Shown in pieces: positions 37,109-45,886 of a DNA stretch of 64,000 nt; positions within the stretch are counted from its first letter, which is position 1, and every line of letters starts with the position of its first letter. The translations under genes and the position numbers were made by a program. The notes beneath the pieces are model-generated. The model searched no databases. It saw only the letters and a list, made by a program, of their open reading frames with translations, and was not told the origin of the DNA. This DNA is from CAWEBF01 sp963807235 (GTDB taxonomy: Bacteria; Acidobacteriota; Vicinamibacteria; Vicinamibacterales; UBA2999). The stretch is from NCBI GenBank assembly GCA_963807235.1, contig CAWEBF010000004.1:124001-188000 (forward strand), given 5' to 3'.

Positions 37109-37414
37109 GTCTCCGTGCTGGCCAGGTGCCAGGCGATTTGCAACGCAAGACGCGGGCCGAGACGCCAGTACCGTCATCGAGCCCGGCACATTTGCCGGTA
37201 GTTGCGCCGCGAGCACGTCGCGATTACTGACCGCCGCTATTTGAAGCGGTAGATTTTCGACATCGGCCTACGAGAATCGTGATCTGGGGGACACCCTCGG
37301 GTGCGCGGCCCTGCCCAGTACAGCCCACGACGTAACGTGGCGCCCGTATTGCGCTTCTGTCAGCCCTCCGCCGAATATGCAACGCCGGTCAGCCACACGC
37401 CGAAGATCCCGGGG
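37109..37414. other. 306-base divergent intergenic region
   Basis: It lies between the PEGA gene (minus) and the PilZ gene (plus). If the PEGA gene starts at 37216 the gap shrinks to 198 bases. A 5-bp stem (CCGCT/AGCGG, about 37234-37249) is too small to call. Base composition is less GC-rich than the genes around it. No promoter is clear enough to report. Confidence 0.3.
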
Positions 37415-39504
37415 ATGAGCAGGACGGTCGTTCTCGACACCGACACGACAGCACCCGACTGTCTGGCCGTGTCGACGCACGAACAGCTGGTGGCACTGCG
37501 CAGCACGTTCGATGAGCGGTTGGACGCCCTCGAACGGGCTCTGGTCGATCCGAGCCAGGCATCATCGCTGGTGCCGTTGGTTCTCGACCTGGCGCGGGTC
37601 GCTACCGACGAGGCCGCTGCCGTGGCACGGCAGGCGTGCCTGGAAATACAGCTCGAAGCCCACCGGGCGGCCCGGGCAACGGGCACGGCGGATCGCCAAA
37701 CGATTACCGAGCTGCACCAATCGGTCGGTGACCTGAAGACGCAGCTGGAACGCCTTGGCGTTGAGCTCAGTGGCGAACGACAACAGGTTGCGGAGGCGCG
37801 TAGCGCGGCCGAACACAGCCGGGGCCAGCTTGCCTCGCTCGAATCCCGCGCCGCTGCCGCTGAAGAGCGCGCCGAAAAAGCGGCCGGCACAGTGCTCAGT
37901 CTGACCGAGGAGCGAAACTGGCTGACCAGCTCGCAGGCCGAGCTGCAGGCAGAAGTGGCGGTTGCGAGACGGGATGCCGGAGCCGCTGTCGCCGAGGAGC
38001 GTGCGGCCGGCGCGGCTTTGCGCCAGTCGTTGGACGAGGCAAAGGCGCAGCACGAGCTGTCGAATGCCGAGGCCGACAACGCGCGCCGGGCTCTTGCCGC
38101 GGCGCTGCGTGCGGTCGAGGAAGAGCGTGCCCGGATCGCGGCGGTCGAGGCCAGCGCGGCCGAGGCAGCCGAGGCATCCAAGCGGGCAGCCGACGAAGCT
38201 GCCAGCAGGCTGGCCGTGCTCGAGGCTCGGGCTGCCGCCGCCGACACGCGTGCCGACGAGGCCGCTGACACTGCGAGGGCCCTTGCCACCGAGCGCCAGA
38301 CGCTGGCCGAGGAACGAAACCGGCTGGCCAGCTCGCAGGTCGAGCTGCAGGCAGAACTGGCGGCCGCGAGACGGGAGGCAGGAGCCGCTGTTGCCGAGGA
38401 GCGTGCTGCCGGCGCGGCCTTGCGCCAGTCGTTGGACGAAGCGAAGGCGCAGCTCGAGCGGTCCAATGCCGAGCGTGACGACGCGCACCGGGCTCTGGCC
38501 GCGGCGCAAAGTGCGGTCGAGGAAGAGCGTGCCCGAGTCGCGACGATCGAGGCCGGTGCGGCCGAGCCATCCAAGCGGGCGGCGGACGAAGCCGCCAGCA
38601 GGCTGGCGGCGCTCGAGGCTCAGGCTGCCGCCGCCGAGACCCGTGCCGACGAATCCGCTGCCGCTGCGAGAGCACTTGCCACCGAGCGCCAGACGCTGGC
38701 CGAGGAACGCGCGACGCTCGAGGCCGAGCTTGCAGCAGCGCGAAAGGAACTGGACGCCGCCCACGAAGAGCGCGCGGCCGCGACCGAGCTGCGCGGCAGA
38801 CTCGAGAAGCAGCTGGCCGAGGCCGAGGCCAGGCAGGCGAAGACGCCGGCCAGTGGCAGGAAGGCTGCCCGCCGGGAGGCACTCCCCGAAGTGGAAGTCC
38901 CCCTGGCCGAACTGGAGCCTTCCACGAGTGCTCCGACAGCCGCCGCCCCGGCGGCGGACGCGGCGCCACCGGCCGTCTCAGAGGCGGCCCCGACGCGCGC
39001 GCGAGCCAAGACCCACAAGGCCGCAGCGGTCGACGCCGGTATGACCGTGGCCGACGGCCTGCGTCAATGGACGGTCGAAGACGCCAGCGAATCACCGCCC
39101 GCACCTGCGACACCGGCGGCCGAAACCTCGCAGCCGACTTACTGGGACAACACGGTTCGACAGGAGCCACGGCACAGCCTGTCCGACCGCAACGTGCACA
39201 TTCAAGTGGACGGCGAGCGCGCGCACCTGGTGGACCTGTCGGCCAACGGGGCGCAGGTGGTCACTTCCAAGGCCCTCAAGCCAGGTCACCTGGTCCGTGT
39301 GTCCCTCCCGTCCGCGAGCGGCCAGACCGTCGGAAAAGCGAAAGTCGCGTGGGCGCGCGTAGAACCTGGCGGCGGCGGCCTGCAGGTACCCGGGCGGGGC
39401 TGGCCTTTACGAAGGTTGACTCGACGGCGATCGCTTTCCTCCTCGACGGTGCCGCGCTCGCCCATGACTCGGGCGCTGGGAGCCGCCGCCCCGAGCCAGA
39501 ATGA
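37415..39504 (+). CDS. coiled-coil protein with C-terminal PilZ domain (frameshifted)
   Basis: About 697 residues. Residues 1-90 are helical, about 100-510 form a long Ala/Glu/Arg coiled coil, 520-590 are a Pro/Ala linker, and about 600-690 are a PilZ-like domain with R-N-V-H-I-Q-V, V-D-L-S-A-N-G-A-Q-V-V and G-K-A-K-V-A-W-A-R. PilZ domains bind cyclic-di-GMP, although the N-terminal R-x-x-x-R is seen only loosely (R-Q-E-P-R-H). One base is missing near 39385 (GTACCCGGGCGG); corrected, the protein ends at 39504 with A-G-L-A-F-T-K-V. It overlaps nothing and is followed 10 bases later by CheR. It probably links cyclic-di-GMP to a structural or motility complex. Confidence 0.7.
37907..38701 (+). 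repeat. two tandem 0.4-kb direct repeats inside the coiled coil
   Basis: Unit 1 (37907-38308, 402 bases) and unit 2 (38309-38701, 393 bases) encode nearly identical 131-134-residue segments beginning E-E-R-N-x-L-x-S-S-Q and containing A-A-L-R-Q-S-L-D-E-A-K-A-Q. A partial third unit starts at 38702. The 9-base difference is an in-frame loss of three residues. Confidence 0.8.
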
Positions 39505-39514
39505 GCGCAGCGAC

Positions 39515-40363
39515 GTGTCCGATACTCTGACCGCGCCCCCACTGAGCGAAGCTGACCTGCGTCTGTGGTCCGACTACCTCGGGCCGCTGACGGGGTGGAC
39601 ATTCGGGCGGTTGCGGGCGCCAGTGCTGGCCGCTGCGCTGGAGCAGCGAATGGCGGCCGTCGGGATCTCGAGCTATCGTGACTTTCGCGCCTTTGTCTCG
39701 ACACGCGACGATCTCACCGAACTGGCGCTCCTCCTGGAGTTGCTGGGCGATCGAGGCACGTCGTTCTTCAAGAACGACGCAGTCTTCCGGGCGATTGCCG
39801 AGACGGTCCTGCCGGGCCTGCTCGAGTCGGCGGGTCAGGGCCGCCAGCTGAACATCCTGAGCGCCGGCTGCTCGACCGGGCAGGAGCTGTACTCCTTGGC
39901 GATGCTGGTAGACGCCGCGGCCGCCGAGGAGGTGCGCCCGCGATTCGCGTTCTGGGGTGCCGACCTCAGCCAGAAGGCATTGAGCTACGCCAGGAACGGT
40001 TCCTACTCCCGCGAGGAGATCGAGTCGCTTCCGCGGCAACATCGGGGGCACTTGCTGGCCACTCTCCACCCGAATGGCATGCGGTACGAGGTGCCCCCAG
40101 AAACGCGGTCGCGCGCGACGTTCTTTTGGGCCAATCTCGTCGAGCCCGCCTCCGACGAAAGGCGCTACGACCTGATCCTCTGCCAGAACGTGCTGCCGGC
40201 CTTTCACGCCCGTGCGGCGTTGGACGTGGTGGACCACTTGTGCGCCCGACTGGGGCCGGGCGGCTACCTGTTCCTTGGACCGGGCGAGGTCGCCGACGCC
40301 ATGCCGGCCGGCGTGACCGTGGAGCCCTTGCGGCGGGTCAGGGCCTTCCGAAGGGCCTCTTAA
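39515..40363 (+). CDS. CheR-type protein methyltransferase
   Basis: 282 residues from a GTG at 39515, 10 bases after the PilZ stop. The N-terminal all-helical CheR-N region contains F-F-K-N-D-A-V-F. The SAM-binding core has I-L-S-A-G-C-S-T-G-Q-E-L-Y-S-L-A-M (motif I), W-G-A-D-L-S and Y-D-L-I-L-C-Q-N-V. CheR methylates glutamates on chemoreceptors; here no chemoreceptor, CheB, CheA or CheW is nearby, so the target may be non-canonical. Y-L-F-L-G-P-G-E near the C-terminus is the usual substrate-side loop. It probably forms an operon with the PilZ gene and perhaps the AAA gene. Confidence 0.85.
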   Translation: MSDTLTAPPLSEADLRLWSDYLGPLTGWTFGRLRAPVLAAALEQRMAAVGISSYRDFRAFVSTRDDLTELALLLELLGDRGTSFFKNDAVFRAIAETVLPGLLESAGQGRQLNILSAGCSTGQELYSLAMLVDAAAAEEVRPRFAFWGADLSQKALSYARNGSYSREEIESLPRQHRGHLLATLHPNGMRYEVPPETRSRATFFWANLVEPASDERRYDLILCQNVLPAFHARAALDVVDHLCARLGPGGYLFLGPGEVADAMPAGVTVEPLRRVRAFRRAS

Positions 40364-40418
40364 GGCGCTTCGTCGAAGGCGCTATCTCGTGCGTGGTCCA
40401 GCCGGCTGAAACGCCGCG

Positions 40419-40424
40419 TACTAT
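40419..40424 (+). promoter_or_regulatory. putative -10 element (TACTAT) before the AAA gene
   Basis: TACTAT ends 6 bases before the GTG at 40431, so transcription would begin at or near the start codon. No Shine-Dalgarno is seen. Confidence 0.35.
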
Positions 40425-40430
40425 GTCCAC

Positions 40431-41423
40431 GTGGCTGCTCACCCACTCCTTCGTGTTATTTCCAGCCTGACCGGCTCGCGGCCGCTGGCGCAGTCGGTCG
40501 TCCCACGCCTGACCCTCGACGATGTGATTCTGCCCGAGGCGACGCGACGCGCGCTGGATCAGGCGTTGACGCAGGTCAGGCGCCACGATCTCATCTTCCG
40601 TCAATGGGGGATCGGCGCGCGATATTCAACCGGTCTCGCGCTCGCGTTCAACTTCGCCGGTCCGCCAGGAACCGGCAAGACCATCTGTGCCGAAGCGATC
40701 GCCCACGCGCTCGGCCGCCGGCTGCTCGTGGTCCGGTACGCAGAGGTGGAGTCGATGTGGCTGGGGGAGACGCCCAAGAACGTGGCGGAGCTCTTTCAGA
40801 TCGCTCGCGACGAAAACGCCGTCCTGCTCTTCGACGAGGCGGACAGCATCACCGCCCGTCGCTCCACGTCACCGGATCACGGCCTCTCGCGCGAGGGAAA
40901 CGCTGTGGTCAACGTTCTGCTGAGCGAGCTCGAATCGTTTCCCGGCGTCGTGATCTTCGCGACCAACCTGGCCGCGAACTTCGATCCCGCGTTCGAGAGG
41001 CGGATTCGCACGCACGTGCTGTTCGAGACGCCCGGAGTGGCGGAACGCGAGCGCATCTGGCGCGTGCAGGTGCATCCGCGCCGCACGCCACTCCACGACG
41101 ACGTGGATTTTCATCGTCTGGCCGAGCAATATGAGGCCACCGGCGGCGACATCCGCAATGCCGTGGTGAAGGCGGCGACGGCCGCCGCGATGGAGCCGGG
41201 GACTGACGCCTCGAGGACGATTCGTCAGCACCATTTGGAGGCAGGCATTCGCGACGTGTTGGCCGGTAAGCAGGTGATGCGGCAATCGCTGTTCGCCGCT
41301 GACCTGGCGCCGGTCCCCACGCTCCCGCTTCTTCTGACCGCCGGTCAGGCCTGGGCGCTGCCTCTCGGTGCCGCCGCGTTTGTGACGGCCATCGTGGCGT
41401 TGATCGCTGCGTTGCTTCGTTGA
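40431..41423 (+). CDS. AAA+ ATPase with C-terminal membrane helices
   Basis: 330 residues, GTG start. Walker A G-P-P-G-T-G-K-T (about residues 79-86), Walker B L-L-F-D-E-A-D, sensor A-T-N-L and the arginine-finger region F-E-R-R-I. The C-terminal lid contains G-G-D-I-R-N-A-V. Residues 290-330 form one or two hydrophobic helices ending the protein (A-F-V-T-A-I-V-A-L-I-A-A-L-L-R), an unusual C-terminal anchor for a classic AAA (FtsH/CDC48-like) module. No protease domain is attached. It may act as a remodelling ATPase at the membrane, possibly for the PilZ/CheR system next door. Confidence 0.8.
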   Translation: MAAHPLLRVISSLTGSRPLAQSVVPRLTLDDVILPEATRRALDQALTQVRRHDLIFRQWGIGARYSTGLALAFNFAGPPGTGKTICAEAIAHALGRRLLVVRYAEVESMWLGETPKNVAELFQIARDENAVLLFDEADSITARRSTSPDHGLSREGNAVVNVLLSELESFPGVVIFATNLAANFDPAFERRIRTHVLFETPGVAERERIWRVQVHPRRTPLHDDVDFHRLAEQYEATGGDIRNAVVKAATAAAMEPGTDASRTIRQHHLEAGIRDVLAGKQVMRQSLFAADLAPVPTLPLLLTAGQAWALPLGAAAFVTAIVALIAALLR

Positions 41424-41483
41424 AGGCCGCCTGACGCACACTCTCCGTTGACTTCCCGAACGGAGGCCGCAATCATCTTCGCT

Positions 41484-42766
41484 ATGTTGAAGAGTGTTTT
41501 CGTTGCGGTGGCCGTGACGCTAGTGTCGGTGGTGGCGGCACAGTCCCCGGAACCGAAGCCCGCCTTTCAGGGACAGACCGACGCGCCAGCGCCCGCCAAG
41601 CCGTCTCCGCCAGTGGTGGTACGGCCGGTGGCGGGCGGCCTCACGGGTGCCTGGGCGTTCGCGTTCCTCCCCGACGGCGCGCTGCTCGTCACGCAGAACG
41701 GCGGCACGATGCGAGTCGTGCGATCGGATGGCTCGGTCTCCGCGCCGCTGACCGGACTGCCGCCCATGAAGTCGGTGGCGGCCCAGGGCCTGCACGATGT
41801 GGTGCTGGATCCCGATTTCGCCCGGAACCGGACGCTGTACTTCACCTACTTCGCTCCGCCGAAAGGTGAGGCCCCCGCCAGCTGGCCCATCGAGCACTTC
41901 TACGAGAGGGTCTGGACGACGCCTTTCGCCCAGCGCCGGACGATGGACCTGGGCACCGAGCGCGTGGCTCGCGCCCGGCTGAGCGAAGACCTGACCAAGC
42001 TGGAGGACGTGGACGTCCTGGCGGAAGGCGTCGAGCGCAACATCGTGCTGGCGCCGGACGGCACGCTGCTCGTCATGGGCGCCGATCGCTTCCGCTTCTA
42101 CGACTCGGACCTCGACGGCGTGGGCCACGACTTCAGCGACAACCCGGACATTCGCCGCAACTTTACGGGTCGCGCCATCCGGATCAACCGCGACGGCTCG
42201 ATCCCGAAGGACAACCCGTGGCTCACGCGGGCCACGGTGCTGCGCGAAACGTTTGCGCACGGCTTCAAGGATCCCGAAGGGCGCCGCGATCAATCCGCAG
42301 ACCCGCGAGCTGTGGGCCGTCGATCACGGTCCGCAGGGCGGCGACGAGATCAACATCGTGAGGGCGGGGCGGGATTACGGGTGGCCCGACGTCTCCTACG
42401 GGACGCAGTACGACGCGCGACAGGCGGACGGCCGGAAGAACGTGCCCGTGGGCAGCGGCGCGCCAAGGATGAAAGGCGTCGAAGAGCCGATCTACTTCTG
42501 GGTGCCGTCGATTGCCCCGTCGGGGATGATGTTCTACACCGGTGACCTGTTTCCCGGACTGGAAGGGGAATCTCTTCGTCGGCGCGATGTCCGCCCAGTA
42601 CGGGCATCATCTGGTGCGTCTGGTCCTGAATGGCGAACGGGTCGTCGCCGAAGAGAAGCTGCTCGCCGAGCGCAAGGCGCGCATCCGGTTCGTCCGTCAG
42701 GCCCCCGACGGCTCGATCTACGTGATCGCCGGCTCGGAGATCTGGAAGCTCACGCCGAAAGGCTAG
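41484..42766 (+). CDS. PQQ-dependent sugar dehydrogenase-like protein (frameshifted)
   Basis: A signal peptide (V-A-V-A-V-T-L-V-S-V-V-A-A-Q) is followed by a six-bladed propeller of the soluble glucose dehydrogenase/YliI type: A-F-L-P-D-G-A-L-L-V-T, G-L-H-D-V-V-L-D-P-D-F, R-N-I-V-L-A-P-D-G and the signature D-H-G-P-Q-G-G-D-E-I-N. Two breaks, near 42275 and 42565, fall in conserved blades. It would oxidise sugars in the periplasm and deliver electrons to a cytochrome. Its stop is followed directly by a heptamer array. Confidence 0.8.
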
Positions 42767-42775
42767 GGGTTCGCC

Positions 42776-42798
42776 GTTAGTCGTTAGTCGTTAGTCGT
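42776..42798. repeat. heptanucleotide array (GTTAGTC)3
   Basis: Three perfect GTTAGTC units plus GT, starting 10 bases after the sugar-dehydrogenase stop. Its reverse complement is (CGACTAA)n, one base per unit away from the (CGACAAA)n array at 42843, so the two arrays could pair as an imperfect stem across a 44-base spacer. Confidence 0.8.
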
Positions 42799-42842
42799 GT
42801 CTTCAATCCCTTAACCCCTTGATCGGCGTCTTCGTGCAGCAA

Positions 42843-42877
42843 CGACAAACGACCCACGACAAACGACAAACGACGAA
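42843..42877. repeat. heptanucleotide array (CGACAAA)5, degenerate
   Basis: Units CGACAAA, CGACCCA, CGACAAA, CGACAAA, CGACGAA. The array ends 10 bases before the probable start of the outer-membrane protein. The reading frame is open through it, so it may even be translated if a TTG at 42819 is used. Confidence 0.8.
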
Positions 42878-42887
42878 GAACCTGGCC

Positions 42888-45116
42888 TTGGTGACCCTGT
42901 GCCTGATTCTCGTGCAGGGTCGGGCGCACCAGGCTCAAGAGGTTGAGCCGGCACCGCCCATCGCACAGGCCTCGCGCGCGCAGACAGCGCCCGTGATGGA
43001 CGGCCGAATCCTCGACGATCCGGCGTGGAAGGACGTCCCAGCCGTCGTGGACTTCTGGCAAACGGCCCCCGACGCCGGACAACCGTCGTCCGAGCGCACT
43101 GAAGTGCGCATCATCTACACGGACACGGCCATCTACTTCGGCGTCGTGCTGCTCGATCGCGATCCGTCCGGGGTGACCACGTCCGACTCACGCCGCGACT
43201 CCCCACTCGACGACACAGACAGCTTTCGCATCGTGCTGGATACGTATCGCGATCGCCAGAATGGATTCGTCTTCGCGACCACGCCGGCCGCGCTCGAATA
43301 CGACGGCCAGGTGATCGGAGAGGGCAACAACAACCCGTTCGGGGGCGGCGGCGGAGGTGGCGGCGGCGGCGGACGGCAAGTCGGCGGGTCCGGCGGCGGC
43401 TTCAATCTGAACTGGGACGGCGTGTGGGCAGTGCGAACGGTGACCACCGACGACGGCTGGTCGGCGGAGTTCGAGATTCCGTTCAAGACGCTGCGATACG
43501 AGCCGGGCAGCGGCCGCGAGTGGGGCGTGAATTTTCAGCGCACCATTCGGCGGCGGAAAGAGACCGCGTTCTGGGCGCCCCTGCCGATTCAGTTCGACTT
43601 GATGCGGGTGTCGCTCGCGGGCGCACTGACCGGGCTGAATCTTCCGGTCCAGCGAAACCTCGCACTCATACCGTACACGCTCGGCGAAGCCAGGCAACGT
43701 GGCTTGTCGAGCGGCGACACGAAGTTCTTCGGGGACGTCGGCCTCGACGCCAAGTACAGCGTGACGCCGAGCCTGACGCTGGACACGACCGTCAACACCG
43801 ACTTCGCCCAGGTCGAAGTGGACGAGCAGCAAGTGAATCTGGACCGCTTCAATCTCTTCTTCCCGGAGAAGCGGCCGTTCTTCCTGGAAAATGCCGGCCT
43901 CTTCGCGGTCGGCAGCTCCGGCGAAGCCGAAGTGTTCTTCAGCCGGCGCATTGGCATCGGTGAGGACGGAGAGGAGATTCCGATCATCGCCGGCGCGCGA
44001 CTCTCCGGCCGGGCGGGGCCAACCAACATCGGACTGCTCAACATGCAGACCGATGACGCCGCCGCGGACTTCGGCAACAACTTCACCGTGGCACGCGTCC
44101 GCCAGGACTTCAGGGGTCGCTCGAACATCGGGGCCATCTTCGTCGCGAGACACGCCACGGGCGAAGCAGCAGGCGCTGACAACCACAACGTCGCGTTTGC
44201 CGCCGACGGGCGGTGGGGCATCGGCCGCACGGGCCTCGTGTCCGGATTCGTCGCCCGTACGGACACGCCGGGGATCACGCAGGATCAGCATGCGTTTCAG
44301 CTGCAGGCACGCAACGACACGGAGCCGCTGACGCTCACCCTCGGCTACCTGGAAACCGGCCGCAACTTCAATCCGGAGGTGGGGTTTCTCAGTCGCGTCG
44401 GTGGATTCAGGAAGGTCGAGGCCACGGCGTTTTCACGCCTCAGGCCCAAGCGATGGTCGAAGTTTCAGGAGATTCGACCGCATTCGAACTACCGCGCGTA
44501 CTGGAACCACGATGGATTCCAGGAGACCGGCTACTGGCACATCGACTCGTCCTGGGAGCTCAAGAGCGGCACGGAGTTCGCCACCGGCATGAACCTGACA
44601 CGTGAAGGTGTCGTCCAGGCGTTCGAAATCTACCCCGGCGTGAACGTGCCCGCGGGCACCTACGATCATCAGGAAGCGGTGCTGAACGTACAGAGCAACG
44701 AAGGGGCGGCCGTGTCGGGCCGCTTTCAGGTCACTGCGGGTGGATTCTTCGGCGGCGACCGCGTCAGCCTGAGCCCTCAGCTTCGCGTGCGAGCCGGCGA
44801 CACGTTCAACAGCGAGTGGAGCTGGACGCGAAACAACATCGATCTGCCGGGCGGCAGCTTCGTCACCAACCTTGCCCGTGCGCGCGTGTCGTATTCATTC
44901 TCCCCGCGCGTATTCGTCCAGGGTCTCGTGCAGTACAACGATCGCGCGAACGCCTGGTCGTCGAACTTCCGCTTCGGCTGGCTGCAACAGGCCAACACCG
45001 GCATCTTCGTCGTCTACACCGACTCACATCTGATTGAGGAGGACTCGCTTCGCCCGGGCCTGGCGGACCGCAGCTTCATCGTGAAGATCAGCCGGATGTT
45101 CGACGCCTTGCGCTGA
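42888..45116 (+). CDS. DUF5916 outer-membrane protein with N-terminal CBM9-like domain
   Basis: About 740 residues, intact. A CBM9-like domain (M-D-G-R-I-L-D-D-P-A-W near residue 40; I-Y-F-G-V-V-L-L-D-R-D; Y-R-D-R-Q-N-G-F-V-F) is interrupted by an 11-residue poly-Gly run. The DUF5916 barrel follows, with F-F-P-E-K-R-P-F-F-L-E-N-A near 340 and alternating strands to the C-terminus. Such proteins are outer-membrane barrels presumed to handle sugars or peptides. No ATG exists; TTG 42888 or GTG 42891 starts a signal-like V-T-L-C-L-I-L-V, and a TTG at 42819 would place the heptamer array inside the gene. The 3' end overlaps the convergent gene by 29 bases. Confidence 0.8.
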   Translation: MVTLCLILVQGRAHQAQEVEPAPPIAQASRAQTAPVMDGRILDDPAWKDVPAVVDFWQTAPDAGQPSSERTEVRIIYTDTAIYFGVVLLDRDPSGVTTSDSRRDSPLDDTDSFRIVLDTYRDRQNGFVFATTPAALEYDGQVIGEGNNNPFGGGGGGGGGGGRQVGGSGGGFNLNWDGVWAVRTVTTDDGWSAEFEIPFKTLRYEPGSGREWGVNFQRTIRRRKETAFWAPLPIQFDLMRVSLAGALTGLNLPVQRNLALIPYTLGEARQRGLSSGDTKFFGDVGLDAKYSVTPSLTLDTTVNTDFAQVEVDEQQVNLDRFNLFFPEKRPFFLENAGLFAVGSSGEAEVFFSRRIGIGEDGEEIPIIAGARLSGRAGPTNIGLLNMQTDDAAADFGNNFTVARVRQDFRGRSNIGAIFVARHATGEAAGADNHNVAFAADGRWGIGRTGLVSGFVARTDTPGITQDQHAFQLQARNDTEPLTLTLGYLETGRNFNPEVGFLSRVGGFRKVEATAFSRLRPKRWSKFQEIRPHSNYRAYWNHDGFQETGYWHIDSSWELKSGTEFATGMNLTREGVVQAFEIYPGVNVPAGTYDHQEAVLNVQSNEGAAVSGRFQVTAGGFFGGDRVSLSPQLRVRAGDTFNSEWSWTRNNIDLPGGSFVTNLARARVSYSFSPRVFVQGLVQYNDRANAWSSNFRFGWLQQANTGIFVVYTDSHLIEEDSLRPGLADRSFIVKISRMFDALR

Positions 45117-45390
45117 TGCCCGTCTGCTCCAGCTCGACCTGAGTGCGTGGCGCGTCCGGGAGCTGCCGATCCAGCGACTCGCGGTACTTGAGACATCCGC
45201 GCAGGAACTGAGGCCACTCGGGAACGGCCGGGATGGGATCGGTTCGTTCAGGTAACAGACCCCACAGGTTCGGATGGTGCCAGCACAGTTCGTGTCCCGA
45301 GCTGTCGCGATGGCTGCGGATGCCGGCCCGGAGGCGCTTCACCTCGGCGATGAGCGCCTCGCGGTCCATTTCCGACAGGTCTTCATCCAC
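45088..45390 (-). CDS. small conserved protein
   Basis: 100 residues from a GTG at 45390 (an in-frame ATG lies 7 codons later). It opens with an acidic helix (D-L-S-E-M-D-R-E-A-L-I-A-E-V-K-R-L-R), then H-R-D-S-S-G-H-E-L-C-W-H-H-P-N-L-W, a His/Cys/Trp-rich stretch that could bind metal. Proteins with this stretch occur across many phyla without assigned function. It is probably cotranscribed with the basic protein 9 bases upstream. Its 3' end overlaps the DUF5916 gene. Confidence 0.6.
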   Translation of the reverse strand: MDEDLSEMDREALIAEVKRLRAGIRSHRDSSGHELCWHHPNLWGLLPERTDPIPAVPEWPQFLRGCLKYRESLDRQLPDAPRTQVELEQTGISARRRTSG

Positions 45391-45399
45391 GACTGGCGC

Positions 45400-45804
45400 T
45401 CAGGCGGCGGACCGCCGGCGTCGCGCGGCCGACTTGGCCTGCTTCGACAGGGCCTTTCGCGACACGGTGTTCTTCGGCTCACGCTTGAGTTTTCGCAAGG
45501 CCGCGCGCGATCGCTTGGCGGACACCTTGCGCCGCGCGCCGGCCCGACCGGCACGATAGGCGCTCTCGGCGCTCTTGCGCGTCCGCGCCGACGCCTGACC
45601 CTTCCGAGGCGGCTTCAGCCGGACACCCGCTCGCCGTGCCTTCGACAGGCCGATGGCGATGGCTTGCTTGGCCGACCGTGCGCCGTGCTTGCCCTCCCGC
45701 ACATGTTCGATCTCTTCACGGACGAACTCGCCCGCCTGCGTCGAGGGAGACTTCCCCTCGCGCTTGGCCTTCCGGGCGCGCTTCAAGGTCTGCTTTTCAG
45801 GCAT
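45400..45804 (-). CDS. DUF6496 lysine/arginine-rich protein
   Basis: 134 residues, about one third Lys/Arg. The N-terminal half is the DUF6496 block: K-R-E-G-K-S-P-S-T-Q-A-G-E-F-V, E-I-E-H-V-R-E-G-K-H-G-A, A-I-A-I-G-L-S-K-A-R-R-A. The C-terminal tail is made of A-x-R-x-K repeats like histone H1 or HU tails. Nucleic-acid binding is very likely from charge alone. The ATG at 45804 starts the conserved block. Confidence 0.75.
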   Translation of the reverse strand: MPEKQTLKRARKAKREGKSPSTQAGEFVREEIEHVREGKHGARSAKQAIAIGLSKARRAGVRLKPPRKGQASARTRKSAESAYRAGRAGARRKVSAKRSRAALRKLKREPKNTVSRKALSKQAKSAARRRRSAA

Positions 45805-45886
45805 GGTTCCACCTCGTCCCTGGCGGGAGCTTTCACTCACCGTGAATGCATGCTGATTGCCAGAACCGGACAACGAGCCCCGCGAG

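Noticed and set aside
37301..40363. A 1020-codon frame fusing the PilZ coiled-coil protein to CheR
   Set aside because: One missing base near 39385 hides the true PilZ ending at 39504; the conserved tail A-G-L-A-F-T-K-V is in the other frame and CheR has its own GTG at 39515.
42776..42877. CRISPR array
   Set aside because: The units are 7-base direct tandem repeats without spacers, and no cas genes are present.
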